From Halioglobus sp. (GTDB taxonomy: Bacteria > Pseudomonadota > Gammaproteobacteria > Pseudomonadales > Halieaceae): a stretch of 64,000 nucleotides of DNA. Shown in pieces: positions 7,628 to 18,500 of the stretch. The position numbers were made by a program, and so were the translations under genes. The notes beneath the pieces were generated by a model that made no database searches, was not told the origin of the DNA, and was given only the letters and a program-made list of their open reading frames with translations. The stretch lies in the NCBI GenBank assembly GCA_020443345.1, contig JAGRIH010000018.1, positions 1-64,000 on the forward strand, given 5' to 3'. Within the stretch, counting starts at the first letter, position 1. Every line of letters starts with the position of its first letter.

Positions 7628-9880
7628 ATGACATCACCTACCGCCCGCACAACTATTGTCGCTGCGCTTGCACTGGCCTCATCTGTGAATGCACCCGGTG
7701 CGCTCGCCCAGGGAAAAGAGCCGGGCCTGACCCTGGAAGAAGTGGTGGTCACCGCGCGGCGGCGTACCGAGAACCTGCAGGACGTGCCCATTGCTGTCAC
7801 CGCCTTCACTGGCGACGCGCTGACCCTGCGCGGCTCGTCCGATATTTCTGATCTCGCCCAGGTCGTCCCCAGTGTGACCCTGGAGCCGTCGCGCGCCACC
7901 AGTTCCACGCTGACTGCTTTTATTCGCGGCGTTGGCCAGCAGGACCCGCTGGCGGGTTACGAGCAGGGCGTCGGCCTCTATCTGGATGACGTCTATCTGG
8001 CGCGGCCGCAGGGTTCGCTGCTGGATATCTACGATGTCGAGCGCATCGAAGTACTGCGCGGCCCGCAGGGCACGCTGTACGGACGCAACACCGTCGGCGG
8101 CGCGATCAAGTACGTCACCCGCCGTCTGCGCGAAGAGCCCGAGGCGCGCATCCGCGCGTCCTACGGTTCCTATGACCAAATCGATCTGGTGGGCAGCGCC
8201 TCCACACCGCTGAGTTCGACGTTCCGGGTGGGAGGCACGGTGGCATCGCTGACACGCGACGGTTACGGCGAGAACAAGACGACCGGCGACGACCAGTACG
8301 ATAAGGATATCTTTGCCTACCGCCTCAGTGCCGAATTCCTGCCCAGCGAGAACTGGCTGGTGCGCCTGGCCTATGACAATACGCAGGACGACACCAACGC
8401 CGTCGCCGGCTACCGTCCCTTCCCCGGGGCGGTGAGCGGCGAGCCGGTCCTGGGTGATCTGCGGGACTCTCTCGGCGGCGCGGCGCAGGCCCCCTCGACC
8501 GCCGGCATCAACGGCCGCAACGAGCTGGAGACCGAGGGCACCATGCTGTCTATCGAGTGGCACGCCAGCGACAGTGTCACACTGCGCTCGATCACAGCGT
8601 ATCGGGAGGATTACACGGAGTCGGTGATCGATTTCGACAGCCTCAAGGTGATCGATTTCGACGCACCGGTCATCTATAAAAACGACCAGACCAGCCAGGA
8701 GTTCCAGTTGCACTACAGCGCCGACCAGTGGGTGGTCGTGGCCGGAGCCTATTACCTGGACGCCTCCGCCGCCAACGATTTCGACGTGGTGCTGGGCCAG
8801 TTGGGGCCGGTCACGGCCTATACCGGGGGTTCCGTCGATACCGAGGCCTGGTCGGTGTTTGCGGATGTCACCTACAACCTCTCCGAGCGCCTGGCGCTGT
8901 CGTTGGGCGGCCGCTACACTGACGACGAGCGTTCCGTCGACGTCTTTCGGGGCACCTACCTGGGCGTGGGCTCGCCGTTTTTCGGTAACGACGCCGCGCT
9001 GTTGCTTGCGGTGACCAGCGACTATCGCGCCAGCAAGAGCTGGACCGACTTCTCGCCGCGCGTCAATCTGAGCTACCTGTTGCGCGATGACACCACGCTT
9101 TACGGCGGTTACAGTCAGGGCTGGAAGGCCGGCATGTTCGATCCGCGCGGCGCCAATCTGCTGACGCCGGCAGTGGAAGAGGGCGTGGACCCCGAAACCC
9201 TGGATTCCTACGAAATTGGACTGAAAACTGTCTGGTGGGACGGCCGGGCACTGACTAATATCGCTGTCTTCTACAGCGAGTACGACGATATGCAGATCCC
9301 GGGCTCGGTGGGAATCGACAGCGACGGAGACGGTGTGAACGACGATTTTATCGGCACCCTGACCAATGCCGGGCAAGCGACCATTGCCGGTATCGAGGTC
9401 GAGGGCAACTACCTGCTCACTGAAAAGTTCAGCGCCCAACTGGCGCTCAGTCTGCTCGACACGGAAATCGACGAGTGGCTGGTCGACGACGTGGATGTGT
9501 CCAGTCAGCGCCAGATCCAGAATACCCCGGAAGAAATGGCCTATCTCGGCCTCACCTACAGGACAGGGTTTCTGGCCGGCACGCTGACCCTGAACGGCAA
9601 CTGGTCCTACAGGGGCAAGACCTACCAGTTCGAGGTCGCCGCACCACTTCTGGACCAGGACAGCTATGATCTGTTCAACGCCAGCGTGGTGTGGGAGAGC
9701 GGCGATGAGCACTGGCTGCTGGGTGTGCACGGCAAGAACCTGACGGACGAAGACGTGAAAACCTCGGGCTACTGCTTTGGTTTCGAGGGCTGCCCGTCGG
9801 TGCTCGGCCTGGAGAACAACACCTCGATTTTCTACGCTGCTCCGCTCACCCTTACCGGTACGCTCGAATACCGGTTCTGA
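7628..9880 (+). CDS. TonB-dependent receptor
   Basis: Outer-membrane gated channel, 750 residues. A signal peptide ends near VNAPGALAQ. A TonB-box/plug region follows: LEEVVVTARRRTENLQDVPI, then VERIEVLRGPQGTLYGRNTV and GGAIKYVTRR. A long beta-barrel ends in LTGTLEYRF with the terminal Phe needed for outer-membrane insertion. The ATG at 7628 is preceded by AGAGGGA at six bases. The plug type is that of the large family used by marine gammaproteobacteria for non-iron substrates as well as siderophores. Being upstream of an acyl-CoA ligase and a hydrolase, it more likely imports a hydrophobic carboxylic compound or ester than a siderophore; this is inference. Regulation by the adjacent TetR is strongly suggested by operators 2 and 3. 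Confidence 0.93.
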   Translation: MTSPTARTTIVAALALASSVNAPGALAQGKEPGLTLEEVVVTARRRTENLQDVPIAVTAFTGDALTLRGSSDISDLAQVVPSVTLEPSRATSSTLTAFIRGVGQQDPLAGYEQGVGLYLDDVYLARPQGSLLDIYDVERIEVLRGPQGTLYGRNTVGGAIKYVTRRLREEPEARIRASYGSYDQIDLVGSASTPLSSTFRVGGTVASLTRDGYGENKTTGDDQYDKDIFAYRLSAEFLPSENWLVRLAYDNTQDDTNAVAGYRPFPGAVSGEPVLGDLRDSLGGAAQAPSTAGINGRNELETEGTMLSIEWHASDSVTLRSITAYREDYTESVIDFDSLKVIDFDAPVIYKNDQTSQEFQLHYSADQWVVVAGAYYLDASAANDFDVVLGQLGPVTAYTGGSVDTEAWSVFADVTYNLSERLALSLGGRYTDDERSVDVFRGTYLGVGSPFFGNDAALLLAVTSDYRASKSWTDFSPRVNLSYLLRDDTTLYGGYSQGWKAGMFDPRGANLLTPAVEEGVDPETLDSYEIGLKTVWWDGRALTNIAVFYSEYDDMQIPGSVGIDSDGDGVNDDFIGTLTNAGQATIAGIEVEGNYLLTEKFSAQLALSLLDTEIDEWLVDDVDVSSQRQIQNTPEEMAYLGLTYRTGFLAGTLTLNGNWSYRGKTYQFEVAAPLLDQDSYDLFNASVVWESGDEHWLLGVHGKNLTDEDVKTSGYCFGFEGCPSVLGLENNTSIFYAAPLTLTGTLEYRF

Positions 9881-9903
9881 GTGCGGTGGGCGGAGGTTGC
9901 CGG

Positions 9904-11505
9904 ATGAGCAGGAGTAGCACGAGCGGCGGCGGGCGGGGGTCAGCGGTCAACGAACTGGCCGCACCGGCGCCGCTGCTGCCGGAAATACTCGCACTGCACG
10001 GCCGGTGGCAGCCGGGTAAAGAGGCGGTGGTGGATGGCGGGCGACGGGTTTGCTGGCCGGAATTCTGTGCCGCCAGCCACCGTTTCGCCCACGGGCTGAT
10101 TGCCCGGGGCATTACCCGTGGCGACCGGGTCGCCGTGGTCATGTCCAACGGCTTTCCCATGGTCCAGGCGCTGTTCGGCATTATGGCTGCCGGTGCGGTT
10201 TCCGTGCCCATCAATCTCTCTGTTGCCGATGACAGCCTGCTGGCCATGTTGCGCGACGCCGATGTCGCCGCGGTGGTGGTCACCGCAGACCAGCAGGCGC
10301 GGTTGGAACGCGTGTCGGCATCCCTGCCCGGAGAAATGCGCTTGCTGATAACCGCGGGGGACGCTGCACAGCCCTGGATCGATATTGATGCGCTGTGTCA
10401 CTCCCAGCCGGATGGCCTGCCCGAGCGGAACCTGGCCGACGATGCGCTGATCAATATCATCTACAGTTCGGGCACGACCGGTCTGCCCAAGGGTATCGCA
10501 CACACCCACCGCGGGCGACGCGACTGGGCCTATGACCTGGCCATCGCGCTGCGTTATGACGGCGCCGCGCGCACGCTGCTCACCATCGGCCTGTACTCCA
10601 ATATCTCCTGGGTGGCCATGTTGTCTACGCTGTTGTGCGGCGGTACCCTCGTCATACATCCGCGCTTCGATGCGCGGGAGTTTCTGGCGACCACCCGGCG
10701 GGAGAGGATTACCCATACGGCGATGGTGCCCATGCAATTCCAGCGGGTGATCGAGTCTCTGCGCGAGCAGCCCTGCGACGTGAGCAGCATGCGCGCGATG
10801 ATGAGCTGCGGGTCGCCCCTGCACGAAGACCTGAAGCGCGAACTGTTCGAGCGGTTCCCCTGCGGCATTATCGAGCTGTACGGCTTGACCGAGGGTATCA
10901 TTACCACGCTGCAGCCTGAGGACGCGGAGGGTCGCTGGAGCTCTGTGGGGCGTCCGCTGCTGGGCACGGATCTGTGCATTCTGGGGGAGGACGATCGAGT
11001 GCTGCCGCGCGGCGCCAGTGGCGAGATCGCGTCGCGGGGGCGCATCGCCATGCCCGGCTACTGGCGGCGCGAAGACGCGACCCGCGAAGCGACCTATGTC
11101 GACGAGCAGGGCCGCTGCTGGCTGCGCTCGGGCGATATCGGTTATGTGGACGAACAGGGTTTTCTCTATATTGTCGACCGCAAGAAGGACATGATCCTGT
11201 CCGGTGGCCAAAATATCTATCCCCAGGATATCGAGGCGGTGCTGGTGCGACACGAGGCCGTGGATGACGTGGCAGTCATCGGCCTGCCCAGCGTGCGCTG
11301 GGGGGAGACGCCCGTGGGGCTGGTGGTAGCGAAACCGGGAGTCACCACGGAAACCTCCAAGCTGCTGCAGTGGGCCAACGCGCGGCTCGGCAGGCAGCAG
11401 CGCCTGGCCGATATCATCTTGCTGGAGCAATTACCGCGCAACCCCAACGGCAAGATACTCAAGCGGGAGCTGCGCAAGTTATACGGGGAGCGCGAGTATG
11501 ACTGA
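9904..11505 (+). CDS. AMP-dependent acyl-CoA synthetase/ligase
   Basis: Activates a carboxylic acid to its CoA thioester through an acyl-adenylate. In the 533-residue protein the ANL motifs are complete: IIYSSGTTGLPKGIAHTH (P-loop), YGLTEG, GDIGYVDEQGFLYIVDRKKD, SGGQNIYPQDIEAVL, and the catalytic Lys in NPNGKILKREL near the C terminus. ATG 9904 has GGAGG seven bases upstream; it lies 23 bases after the receptor stop and overlaps the following hydrolase by eight bases, so the three form an operon. It resembles medium/long-chain or aromatic acid ligases; the substrate cannot be read from sequence. Confidence 0.9.
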   Translation: MSRSSTSGGGRGSAVNELAAPAPLLPEILALHGRWQPGKEAVVDGGRRVCWPEFCAASHRFAHGLIARGITRGDRVAVVMSNGFPMVQALFGIMAAGAVSVPINLSVADDSLLAMLRDADVAAVVVTADQQARLERVSASLPGEMRLLITAGDAAQPWIDIDALCHSQPDGLPERNLADDALINIIYSSGTTGLPKGIAHTHRGRRDWAYDLAIALRYDGAARTLLTIGLYSNISWVAMLSTLLCGGTLVIHPRFDAREFLATTRRERITHTAMVPMQFQRVIESLREQPCDVSSMRAMMSCGSPLHEDLKRELFERFPCGIIELYGLTEGIITTLQPEDAEGRWSSVGRPLLGTDLCILGEDDRVLPRGASGEIASRGRIAMPGYWRREDATREATYVDEQGRCWLRSGDIGYVDEQGFLYIVDRKKDMILSGGQNIYPQDIEAVLVRHEAVDDVAVIGLPSVRWGETPVGLVVAKPGVTTETSKLLQWANARLGRQQRLADIILLEQLPRNPNGKILKRELRKLYGEREYD

Positions 11506-12364
11506 ATTCAGCGACATCTGGTACCACAGTGCCGACAACCTGCGGCTGTACGCCCGCGATTACGCCTGTCGCGATAACGCGGTTAAAAATCCGCACACCG
11601 TGCTGTGTATGCACGGCCTGACGCGCAATTCCGCGGATTTTGCCGGCCTGGCAGCGCACCTGTGCCAGCGCTACCGTCTTCTGGTGGTCGATCAGCGCGG
11701 CCGCGGCCGCTCGGACTACGACCCGGTGAGCGCCAATTACACCGTCCTCACCTATGTGCAGGACATGTTCACGCTGCTCGATCAACTGGGGCTGGAGCGG
11801 ATCATTACCGTGGGGACCTCGATGGGCGGCCTGATGTCCTTTCTGATGGCCGCCATGCAGTCCGCACGCATCCGGGCGATGGTGATCAACGACGTGGGGC
11901 CGGAACTGGACCCGCGCGGCCTGGCGCGCATCGTGGCCTATGTCGGCAAGTTGCCGCCCGTGGCCGACTGGGACCAGGCCGTGGCCCAGTGCCGCGAAGT
12001 CAACGCCGGCGTCTTTCCCGATTTCAGTGATCGGCAGTGGCTGGACTTTGCCCGGGGCATTTATGTCGAGCGGGACGGAGTGCCGGTGCTGGCCCACGAT
12101 CCGGCAATCGCCGAGCCCATGGGCGATGACGGCGCCAGTGCGGTGCCGCCGGATTTGTGGCCGGTGTTCAGGGGCATCGCCGAGATTCCCATGCTGGTGG
12201 TGCGCGGTGAGGCATCGGACATTCTGTCGCGCGCCTGCGTCGAACGGATGCGTGCGATCAAACCCGATCTGCAGAGTGTCACCGTGCCGCGTCGCGGACA
12301 CGCGCCCCTGTTGACTGAGCCCGCTGCACTGCAGGCCATCGATACCTTCCTGGACCAGTTCTGA
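11498..12364 (+). CDS. Alpha/beta hydrolase
   Basis: 288 residues with the alpha/beta-hydrolase fold markers: oxyanion region MHGLTRNSADF, strand and turn VVDQRGRGRSDYD, nucleophile elbow GTSMGG, a likely acidic residue in RGEASDILS, and the catalytic His in RRGHAPLL. No signal peptide, so cytoplasmic. It begins inside the end of the acyl-CoA ligase gene (eight-base overlap), indicating translational coupling. In context it may hydrolyse an ester or thioester derived from the substrate imported by the receptor. It resembles esterases and ring-cleavage product hydrolases equally well. Confidence 0.88.
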   Translation: MTEFSDIWYHSADNLRLYARDYACRDNAVKNPHTVLCMHGLTRNSADFAGLAAHLCQRYRLLVVDQRGRGRSDYDPVSANYTVLTYVQDMFTLLDQLGLERIITVGTSMGGLMSFLMAAMQSARIRAMVINDVGPELDPRGLARIVAYVGKLPPVADWDQAVAQCREVNAGVFPDFSDRQWLDFARGIYVERDGVPVLAHDPAIAEPMGDDGASAVPPDLWPVFRGIAEIPMLVVRGEASDILSRACVERMRAIKPDLQSVTVPRRGHAPLLTEPAALQAIDTFLDQF

Positions 12365-12406
12365 GCGGACGGCCCCGGTCGCGGCCAACTGCACGGCGTT
12401 TGCCTG

Positions 12407-12412
12407 TATAAT
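12407..12412 (+). promoter_or_regulatory. -10 box upstream of the DEAD-box helicase
   Basis: A perfect TATAAT stands 48 bases before the helicase start in the gap after the hydrolase gene. No good -35 hexamer is present at 17 bases, so it may depend on an activator. It implies the helicase has its own promoter with a short leader of about 40 bases. Confidence 0.45.
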
Positions 12413-12459
12413 CCCTCACTCGCCCGCCGCGGGCGTCTCCCATCATGCAAGGTAACGAC

Positions 12460-14280
12460 ATGTCCCTCGCCGACACGGTAACCAGTTTCGCCCAACTGGA
12501 CCTGCCGCCCGCCCTGCAGCGAGCGCTGGTTGAAGTGGGCTACGAGACCCCTTCGGCCATCCAGTCGCGGATTATTCCCCACATGCTCGATGGTGTCGAC
12601 GTGCTGGGCCAGGCCCAGACCGGCACCGGCAAGACGGCCGCGTTTGCGCTGCCCATCCTGGCGCGCCTGGACCTGAAACCGGGTTTGCCGCAGGTGCTGG
12701 TGCTGGCGCCGACCCGGGAGCTGGCGATCCAGGTGGCGGAGGCCTTCCAGAAATACGCCAGGTACCTGCCCGACTTTCATGTGCTGCCCATTTACGGCGG
12801 TTCGGATTACCGCGGGCAGTTGCGCCAGCTGCGGCGCGGCGTACATGTGGTGGTCGGCACACCGGGCCGGGTCATGGATCACATGCGCCGCGGCTCGCTG
12901 GATCTGTCCGCGCTGCAGACCCTGGTGCTGGATGAGGCCGACGAGATGCTGCGCATGGGCTTTATCGACGACGTGCAGTGGATTCTGGAGCAGACACCAC
13001 AGGGGCGCCAGATCGCTCTGTTTTCCGCCACCATGCCCGATGCGATTCGCCGTATCGCCAGGCGCCACCTGCGCGAGCCGCGAGAGGTATCCGTCGAAGT
13101 CAACACGGTGGTCAACACGGCGATACGCCAGCGCGTGTGGATGATGGCGGGGGTACACAAGCTGGACGCGCTCACCCGCATCCTGGAAGTGGAAGATTTC
13201 GACGCCATGATCATTTTCGTGCGCACGCGGCTGGCCACGGTGGAACTGGCGGACAAACTGGCGGCGCGCGGTTATTCCGCGGCGGCGCTGAACGGCGACA
13301 TCCCCCAGACGCAGCGCGAAAAGACCATCGGCAATCTCAAAAGCGGCAAGCTGGACATCCTGGTGGCCACCGATGTCGCGGCGCGCGGCCTGGACGTGGC
13401 GCGCATCAGTCACGTGATCAACTACGACATTCCCTACGACGTCGAGGCCTACGTGCACCGCATCGGTCGCACCGGCCGCGCCGGGCGCGAGGGCGACACC
13501 ATCCTGTTTGCCGCGAATCGCGAGCGGCGGCTGTTGCGGGCCATCGAGAAAACCACCGGCCAGCCGATCGAGAAGATGCAACTGCCCACTGCCGAGGAGG
13601 TCACCGACAAACGTATCGGCCAGTTCAAGCAGCGCATCACCGCGACCCTCGACACCGCCGATTTGGCTGCCTGCCGGGAACTGGTCGAGCAGTACCAGCG
13701 CGAGTACGGTGTACCGGTGATAGAGATCGCCGCGGCGCTGGCCTGCCTGGCGCAGGGCGCCAGGTCCGTGGGGGCGGTGCGTGAGAAACCGCCCGGGAAA
13801 GAGCCCGGTAAACCGGCCGCTGCTGATGTGTCGGAGCGTCCGGCACGGGACCCGGCACACAAGACCACACACAGGAGCGGGCGAAAAGCCGCGCGTCAAC
13901 CGCAGCCGGACGAGTCACTGACCCGCAACGAGCGCAGCAAACCCGATCCCGGCATGGAGCGCTTTCGTATCGAGGTCGGGCGCGAGCACGGCGTGAAACC
14001 CGGCAACATCGTCGGTGCCATCGCCAACGAGGCAGAGCTGGACAGCCAGTATATCGGGCGCATCGCTATCCATGACGACTACAGTACCGTGGATCTGCCC
14101 GAGGGTATGCCCGCGGAGGTATTCAGGCATCTGCAATCGGTCTGGGTCAGCGGCCGGAAGCTGCGGATCGCCAGGCTGCACGAACCGCAAGCGCACCCCG
14201 AGGCGGTAGAGCGCGGCTCCGCCGGCAAGCCGGCCGCTGCGCGCCGCGCCGGCAAGACCTCCCGTTCGCGGGGGAAATGA
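12460..14280 (+). CDS. deaD: DEAD-box ATP-dependent RNA helicase (DeaD/CsdA-like)
   Basis: RNA unwinding in ribosome assembly and mRNA turnover, often cold induced. All motifs are seen: AQTGTGKTAAFALP (Walker A), PTRELAIQV, TPGRVMDHM, VLDEADEML (DEAD box), SAT, VATDVAARGLDVAR and HRIGRTGRAGREG. A basic Pro/Lys linker follows (about residues 430-490), then a DbpA-type RNA-binding domain (MERFRIEVGREHGVKPGNIV, GRIAIHDDYSTVDLPEG). 606 residues from ATG 12460, chosen because AAGG lies at a suitable distance; ATG 12445 in frame would add five residues. The length and C-terminal domain match CsdA rather than RhlE or DbpA. Confidence 0.92.
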   Translation: MSLADTVTSFAQLDLPPALQRALVEVGYETPSAIQSRIIPHMLDGVDVLGQAQTGTGKTAAFALPILARLDLKPGLPQVLVLAPTRELAIQVAEAFQKYARYLPDFHVLPIYGGSDYRGQLRQLRRGVHVVVGTPGRVMDHMRRGSLDLSALQTLVLDEADEMLRMGFIDDVQWILEQTPQGRQIALFSATMPDAIRRIARRHLREPREVSVEVNTVVNTAIRQRVWMMAGVHKLDALTRILEVEDFDAMIIFVRTRLATVELADKLAARGYSAAALNGDIPQTQREKTIGNLKSGKLDILVATDVAARGLDVARISHVINYDIPYDVEAYVHRIGRTGRAGREGDTILFAANRERRLLRAIEKTTGQPIEKMQLPTAEEVTDKRIGQFKQRITATLDTADLAACRELVEQYQREYGVPVIEIAAALACLAQGARSVGAVREKPPGKEPGKPAAADVSERPARDPAHKTTHRSGRKAARQPQPDESLTRNERSKPDPGMERFRIEVGREHGVKPGNIVGAIANEAELDSQYIGRIAIHDDYSTVDLPEGMPAEVFRHLQSVWVSGRKLRIARLHEPQAHPEAVERGSAGKPAAARRAGKTSRSRGK

Positions 14281-14371
14281 CCTTGTCGGCACGGCCGCTG
14301 CCGGACTGTCCGCCGCGCGCAACCCGGCAGCCGCTCGGGCGGGCCCGTCCCCTGTACCGGAACGGCCGCTG

Positions 14372-15553
14372 ATGGCGATCCTGTTCGGCGTCATTCTGCT
14401 GGATCTGATCGGCTTTGGCATCGTGATTCCCATTTTGCCCTTCCTGGCCCCGCAACTGGGCGGCGACAAAATGGACGTGGCGCTGATTATCGTCACCTAC
14501 GCCGTCTGTGCGGGCCTGTGCGGACCCTACTGGGGGCGGCTGTCGGATCGCCTGGGGCGCAAGCCCGTCATCATGATGTGCCTGGCGGGCGCGGCGCTAT
14601 CCTACCTCATGCTCGGGCAGGCCTCCCAGTTGTGGATGGTCTACGCTGCGCGCGGCTTTGCCGGGTTGATGGCGGGCAACTTCGGTGTGGCCTCAGCCAT
14701 GATGGCGGATCTGGCACCGCCGGAAAAACGCGCTCGTGCCATGGGGCTGATCGGCGCGGCCTTCGGCCTGGGTCTGGTGCTGGGTCCCCTGCTGGGCGGT
14801 GTGCTGTCCGGGGAGAGCGCCAGCCTGACCTGGCCCTGTCTGGTGGCGGGGGTGATGTCGGTGCTGGCGGTGCTGGCCGCCGCCGTGTTCCTGCCCGAGT
14901 CCCTGTCACCGGAAAAACGCGCGGCCCATCGCGCACAACAAAAGAGCGGTCAGCACGGCTCGCTCTACAGCATGCTCCGGCAGACCGGCAACCGCCTGCT
15001 GGTGCTGCAGTATGTCGTGCACAATTGCTGCGTGAGCTGCGCCACCTACCTGATTCCACTGTGGCTGGGCGATGTGTTGGGCTGGCATGCCCGGGAGGTG
15101 GGCATCGTGTTTGGTGTTCAGGGCGGTCTCATGGTGATACTGCAGGGCGGCCTGCTGGGGCCGGCGGTGCGCGTACTGGGCGAGCTGCGTCTGCTGCGCA
15201 TCGCAATCAGCGTGTTTTTGCTGGGCCTGCTGGTGGCGGTGTCCGCCAGCACCGAGTCGCCGATGCTGGCGGCGATCTTCCTCGCCATGTCCGGGGCCAC
15301 ACTGTGCATGCCGCTGCTCAACAGCATGACCTCCCACCGCACCCCCCTCGCCATGCGCGGCCGCATGCTCGGCACCACCGGGGCCGCCTCGTCCTGGGGG
15401 CGGGTGGTCGGCCCCCTGCTGGGCGGCGCCAACCTGGCGCTGTTTGGCTATGCCGGGGCATGGCTGGGCTGCGTGTTGATCGCCGCACTGTATCTGGCCT
15501 GGGCCCTGCGCACCGGCAGCCCCGCGCCGCTGCCGGCGGCGTCCGAAGGTTAG
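14372..15553 (+). CDS. Major facilitator superfamily transporter, TetA/Bcr-like exporter
   Basis: 393-residue inner-membrane protein with about 12 hydrophobic helices. It carries the MFS signature GRLSDRLGRKPVIMM between helices 2 and 3. The antiporter motif GLIGAAFGLGLVLGPLLGG lies in helix 5 (motif C of drug:H+ antiporters). Its opening, DLIGFGIVIPILPFLAPQLG, is characteristic of the TetA group. The role would be proton-driven efflux of a small molecule; the substrate is not predictable. It lies 91 bases after the helicase in the same direction and is convergent with the next large gene. Confidence 0.9.
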   Translation: MAILFGVILLDLIGFGIVIPILPFLAPQLGGDKMDVALIIVTYAVCAGLCGPYWGRLSDRLGRKPVIMMCLAGAALSYLMLGQASQLWMVYAARGFAGLMAGNFGVASAMMADLAPPEKRARAMGLIGAAFGLGLVLGPLLGGVLSGESASLTWPCLVAGVMSVLAVLAAAVFLPESLSPEKRAAHRAQQKSGQHGSLYSMLRQTGNRLLVLQYVVHNCCVSCATYLIPLWLGDVLGWHAREVGIVFGVQGGLMVILQGGLLGPAVRVLGELRLLRIAISVFLLGLLVAVSASTESPMLAAIFLAMSGATLCMPLLNSMTSHRTPLAMRGRMLGTTGAASSWGRVVGPLLGGANLALFGYAGAWLGCVLIAALYLAWALRTGSPAPLPAASEG

Positions 15554-15581
15554 CCGGCCGAGCTGGCCGCTGCCGGCGGCG

Positions 15582-18500
15582 TCAGTCGCCGAGTTTCTCT
15601 TCCCCCGAGCGGTTGAGCAGGCCCAGCAGTTTAAGGATTCCCGCCGAGCCGGCCGCGGCGGTGCCGAGATAGGCTATCCAAATTTCTACCATGTCGCGCT
15701 GGGTAAAGCTGAGGAACAGTAGCAGGGGTATGAGGGCAGTGAGCATCGCGCCGCGCAGTTTGCGCCAGCTCAAGCCGTCGGCTTCCAGCGCCCGGACTCG
15801 GGCAGCCGGTATTTTTGTCTGCACGAATAACGCGAAGCTCCTATTCATGATGCGCAGCACCGGATCCCGTTGCAGCAGGCCGCGCCGCAACAGGTGCCGC
15901 ACCGCATCGGTCTGTCTGGGATTGGCGAAGCGCTCCTGGGCCATCTGGTGCAGCAGCAGTTGTTCGTCGGTGTGCAAATCGCGCCACAGACGCTCGTACA
16001 ACGGCGTCGCCAGCGTCAGGATCCGGTCCACCACGGAGCGACAGGTGGAGCAGTCGCGGCACCACTGCGCCATGCTCTGCGCTGCGATGTCCAGGCCTGT
16101 TTCCCTGAGATAGGCCACCTCTCGCGCCACCCATTGCCGTGTGGGGGGGTCGCGCAATGCGGATTCAGCCAGGCGCGCTGCCGCTCCGGCGCTGCGCCCG
16201 CCAGCGGGCGACGCCTCCTCCTCGATTTCGCCGAAGAACAGCTTGCGGGTGCTGAACGAGGCCAGCGCGGAGAGCAGCCACAGTCCCGCGGGCACACCCA
16301 GCAGCCAGCCCCACCCGCCCAGCACCGGCTCCAGCAGCGCCGGTTCGCCGGTGATGTACACGCTGTCCTCACTGCACTCGCCGGTACTGTCGCCGCGATA
16401 GCCAAGGGCTACCCCGATCTCGCCCGCCTGCCAGACCCAGTGACCGGGGCTGACTGCCTCGCGAGCGTCTGCGCTCGGGTGGCGCGGATGCGCGATGTAG
16501 CGCGCGTAGGTGGTTGTTTCGTTGTACACCGGCGCATACCGGGAAAGCAGCCGGCGGCTGCCTTTCAACAGGCCGGTTGCGGACCTGTCCAGCACGGCTG
16601 CCTGGGTCGAGCGTGTCACCTCGAGACGTTGCTGCAGCACCACAGCCTGCGGATAAATGGAAGTCTGGCGCGCTCTTTGATGGAAGCTGCCGGCGTCGAG
16701 GGCGACTGCCATCAGGTCCCGTCGGCCGGTCCCCGCCGGGACGGGAATCTGGCGATCCTCGCTCGCCCACGCACAGTCCCGCCAGTGCAGCGCCCGGTGC
16801 ACATAGGCTTGCTCCAGCTGCATCCAGCGCACCGATTCCTCCTGCCATGCAAACTTGAAAAAACCGTAGGCGGGTAATGCGCCAGCCAACAGCCACACCA
16901 GTACGGAACAGGCGATATGGGGGCTCAGGCGATCCCGTAGGCGCCTGAACCAGCGGGCGGGCAGCAACCAGCGCAATACCGCTCTGAGGCGTTGGGGAAA
17001 GCGCCCGCTCGCCGCCAGCAAGACCAGGGCGGCAAAGGCCAACGCGGCGTTCAGCGTGCCGTCCCAGCGCAGCAGTCTGGCCGCCACCTCGTCCGAGGTG
17101 TACATGCCGATAACCAGCGACAGCGCGAGCAGCGCGGATGCCAGGGGCCAGCAGTACCTGCTGGTGGCGAGTCCGAACAGTTTTCCCGTATTTTCCTGCA
17201 GCCTGTCGGCCTTCGCCGTGGCGCTGGCAACGGTTAGTACCGCCGGTAGCGGCAGCAGCGCGCTGGCCAGCAACAACAGCCAGCCTTGCAGCAGACTCAG
17301 GGTGACCAGGAAGACGGCCAGTTGCAGCGCCAGGACTTGCAAGGTCGATAGATACAGGCCGCGGAATGCGTCCTGCGGTCGCGGCCACACCCAGTGGGGC
17401 GGATTGCGGCCGCGCACCAGCAGATAGACCAGGGTGAACAACAGGAAAAACAGCCAGTACAGGCCGATATAGTACAGCGCCGTCACGATGGTCTCGATGT
17501 GCAGGGTGCGCAGCACTTCGTCGTCGACAAAGGTCACCACGAACCACGGCAGATTTTTTACCGGGGTCACGTAGAGCTGGTGCGGTCGGGTCTGGTACTG
17601 AGCATAGATTCTGGCGCTGGCATCCGCCGCCACCACCGCGCGCAGACGGGCGGCGATGCCAGGGTCCTGGAACAGGTTGTCGTAGACGGAGCGGCGCGAA
17701 TCGGAGTGCACCATGACCCTGCCTTCGCTATCGATAACGGCAAAGCCGACACCGGGGGCCAGCACCGGGTGCTGCAGGTTTTCCAGGTTGCCGATCAGGG
17801 CGACCGCAAAGCGCCGGTTTTCGGGTGGCTGGCAATCGCGCCAGGCCGCCGGTGTCGCCGTGCCGGGCGCGGGGAACAACGCCCCGGTATCGTGTTGCAG
17901 CCGGGATTGGCTGGAGACAGCGGCAAAGAACTCACCGGTGGTGATGGACGCAGACGTGTCGGCAAACAGCCGCACCGCGCCGGATTCGGGCAGGTGTGTC
18001 GTCCACAGTTGCCCGGTTCTGACCCGCTGGAAATACGCCCTTTCCGCCAGGGGTACGGCGGGGGTGTTCTGCAACCGCGGTGTCGCCTTGATGAACTGCT
18101 GGCCGTCGCAGGGCCGCATCCAGAAAATCGAGCTCAGCGCGGGATAGATTGCCGGCGGCGGGAACGTGCGTCCCAGCGCCGAGGCGGGTGCCGCGGCGCC
18201 GCTGCGCTGCGCGAGTGGCAGCAGCAGCTCGGTGATGCTCACCGAAGCCCGCGGCGCGCGCCGAGCCAGCTCGAATACGGTCGCTGTCGGCGCGTCGGCG
18301 ACGAGGGTGTCGTACGCGCGCAGTTGCCGGTACATGGCATCGATCTCGCGCTGCAGGCGCTCGCTCACTGCGGCGGCGGTCTGTTGCAGTCGACCATAGG
18401 ATAGTTGCCGCAGTTTAAGGTGGGTACCGATATCGACGATCGCCACCGTCACCAGCATGGTCAGTGCCAGCGTGGCGAGCAGCAGCAGGTAGAAATCGGA

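Noticed and set aside
7679-9730. Long open frame on the minus strand opposite the TonB receptor (and similar ones opposite the ligase, the helicase and the large sensor-like protein)
   Set aside because: His/Gln/Gly/Arg-rich translations without motifs, typical antisense shadows in GC-rich DNA; the plus-strand products are clearly real.
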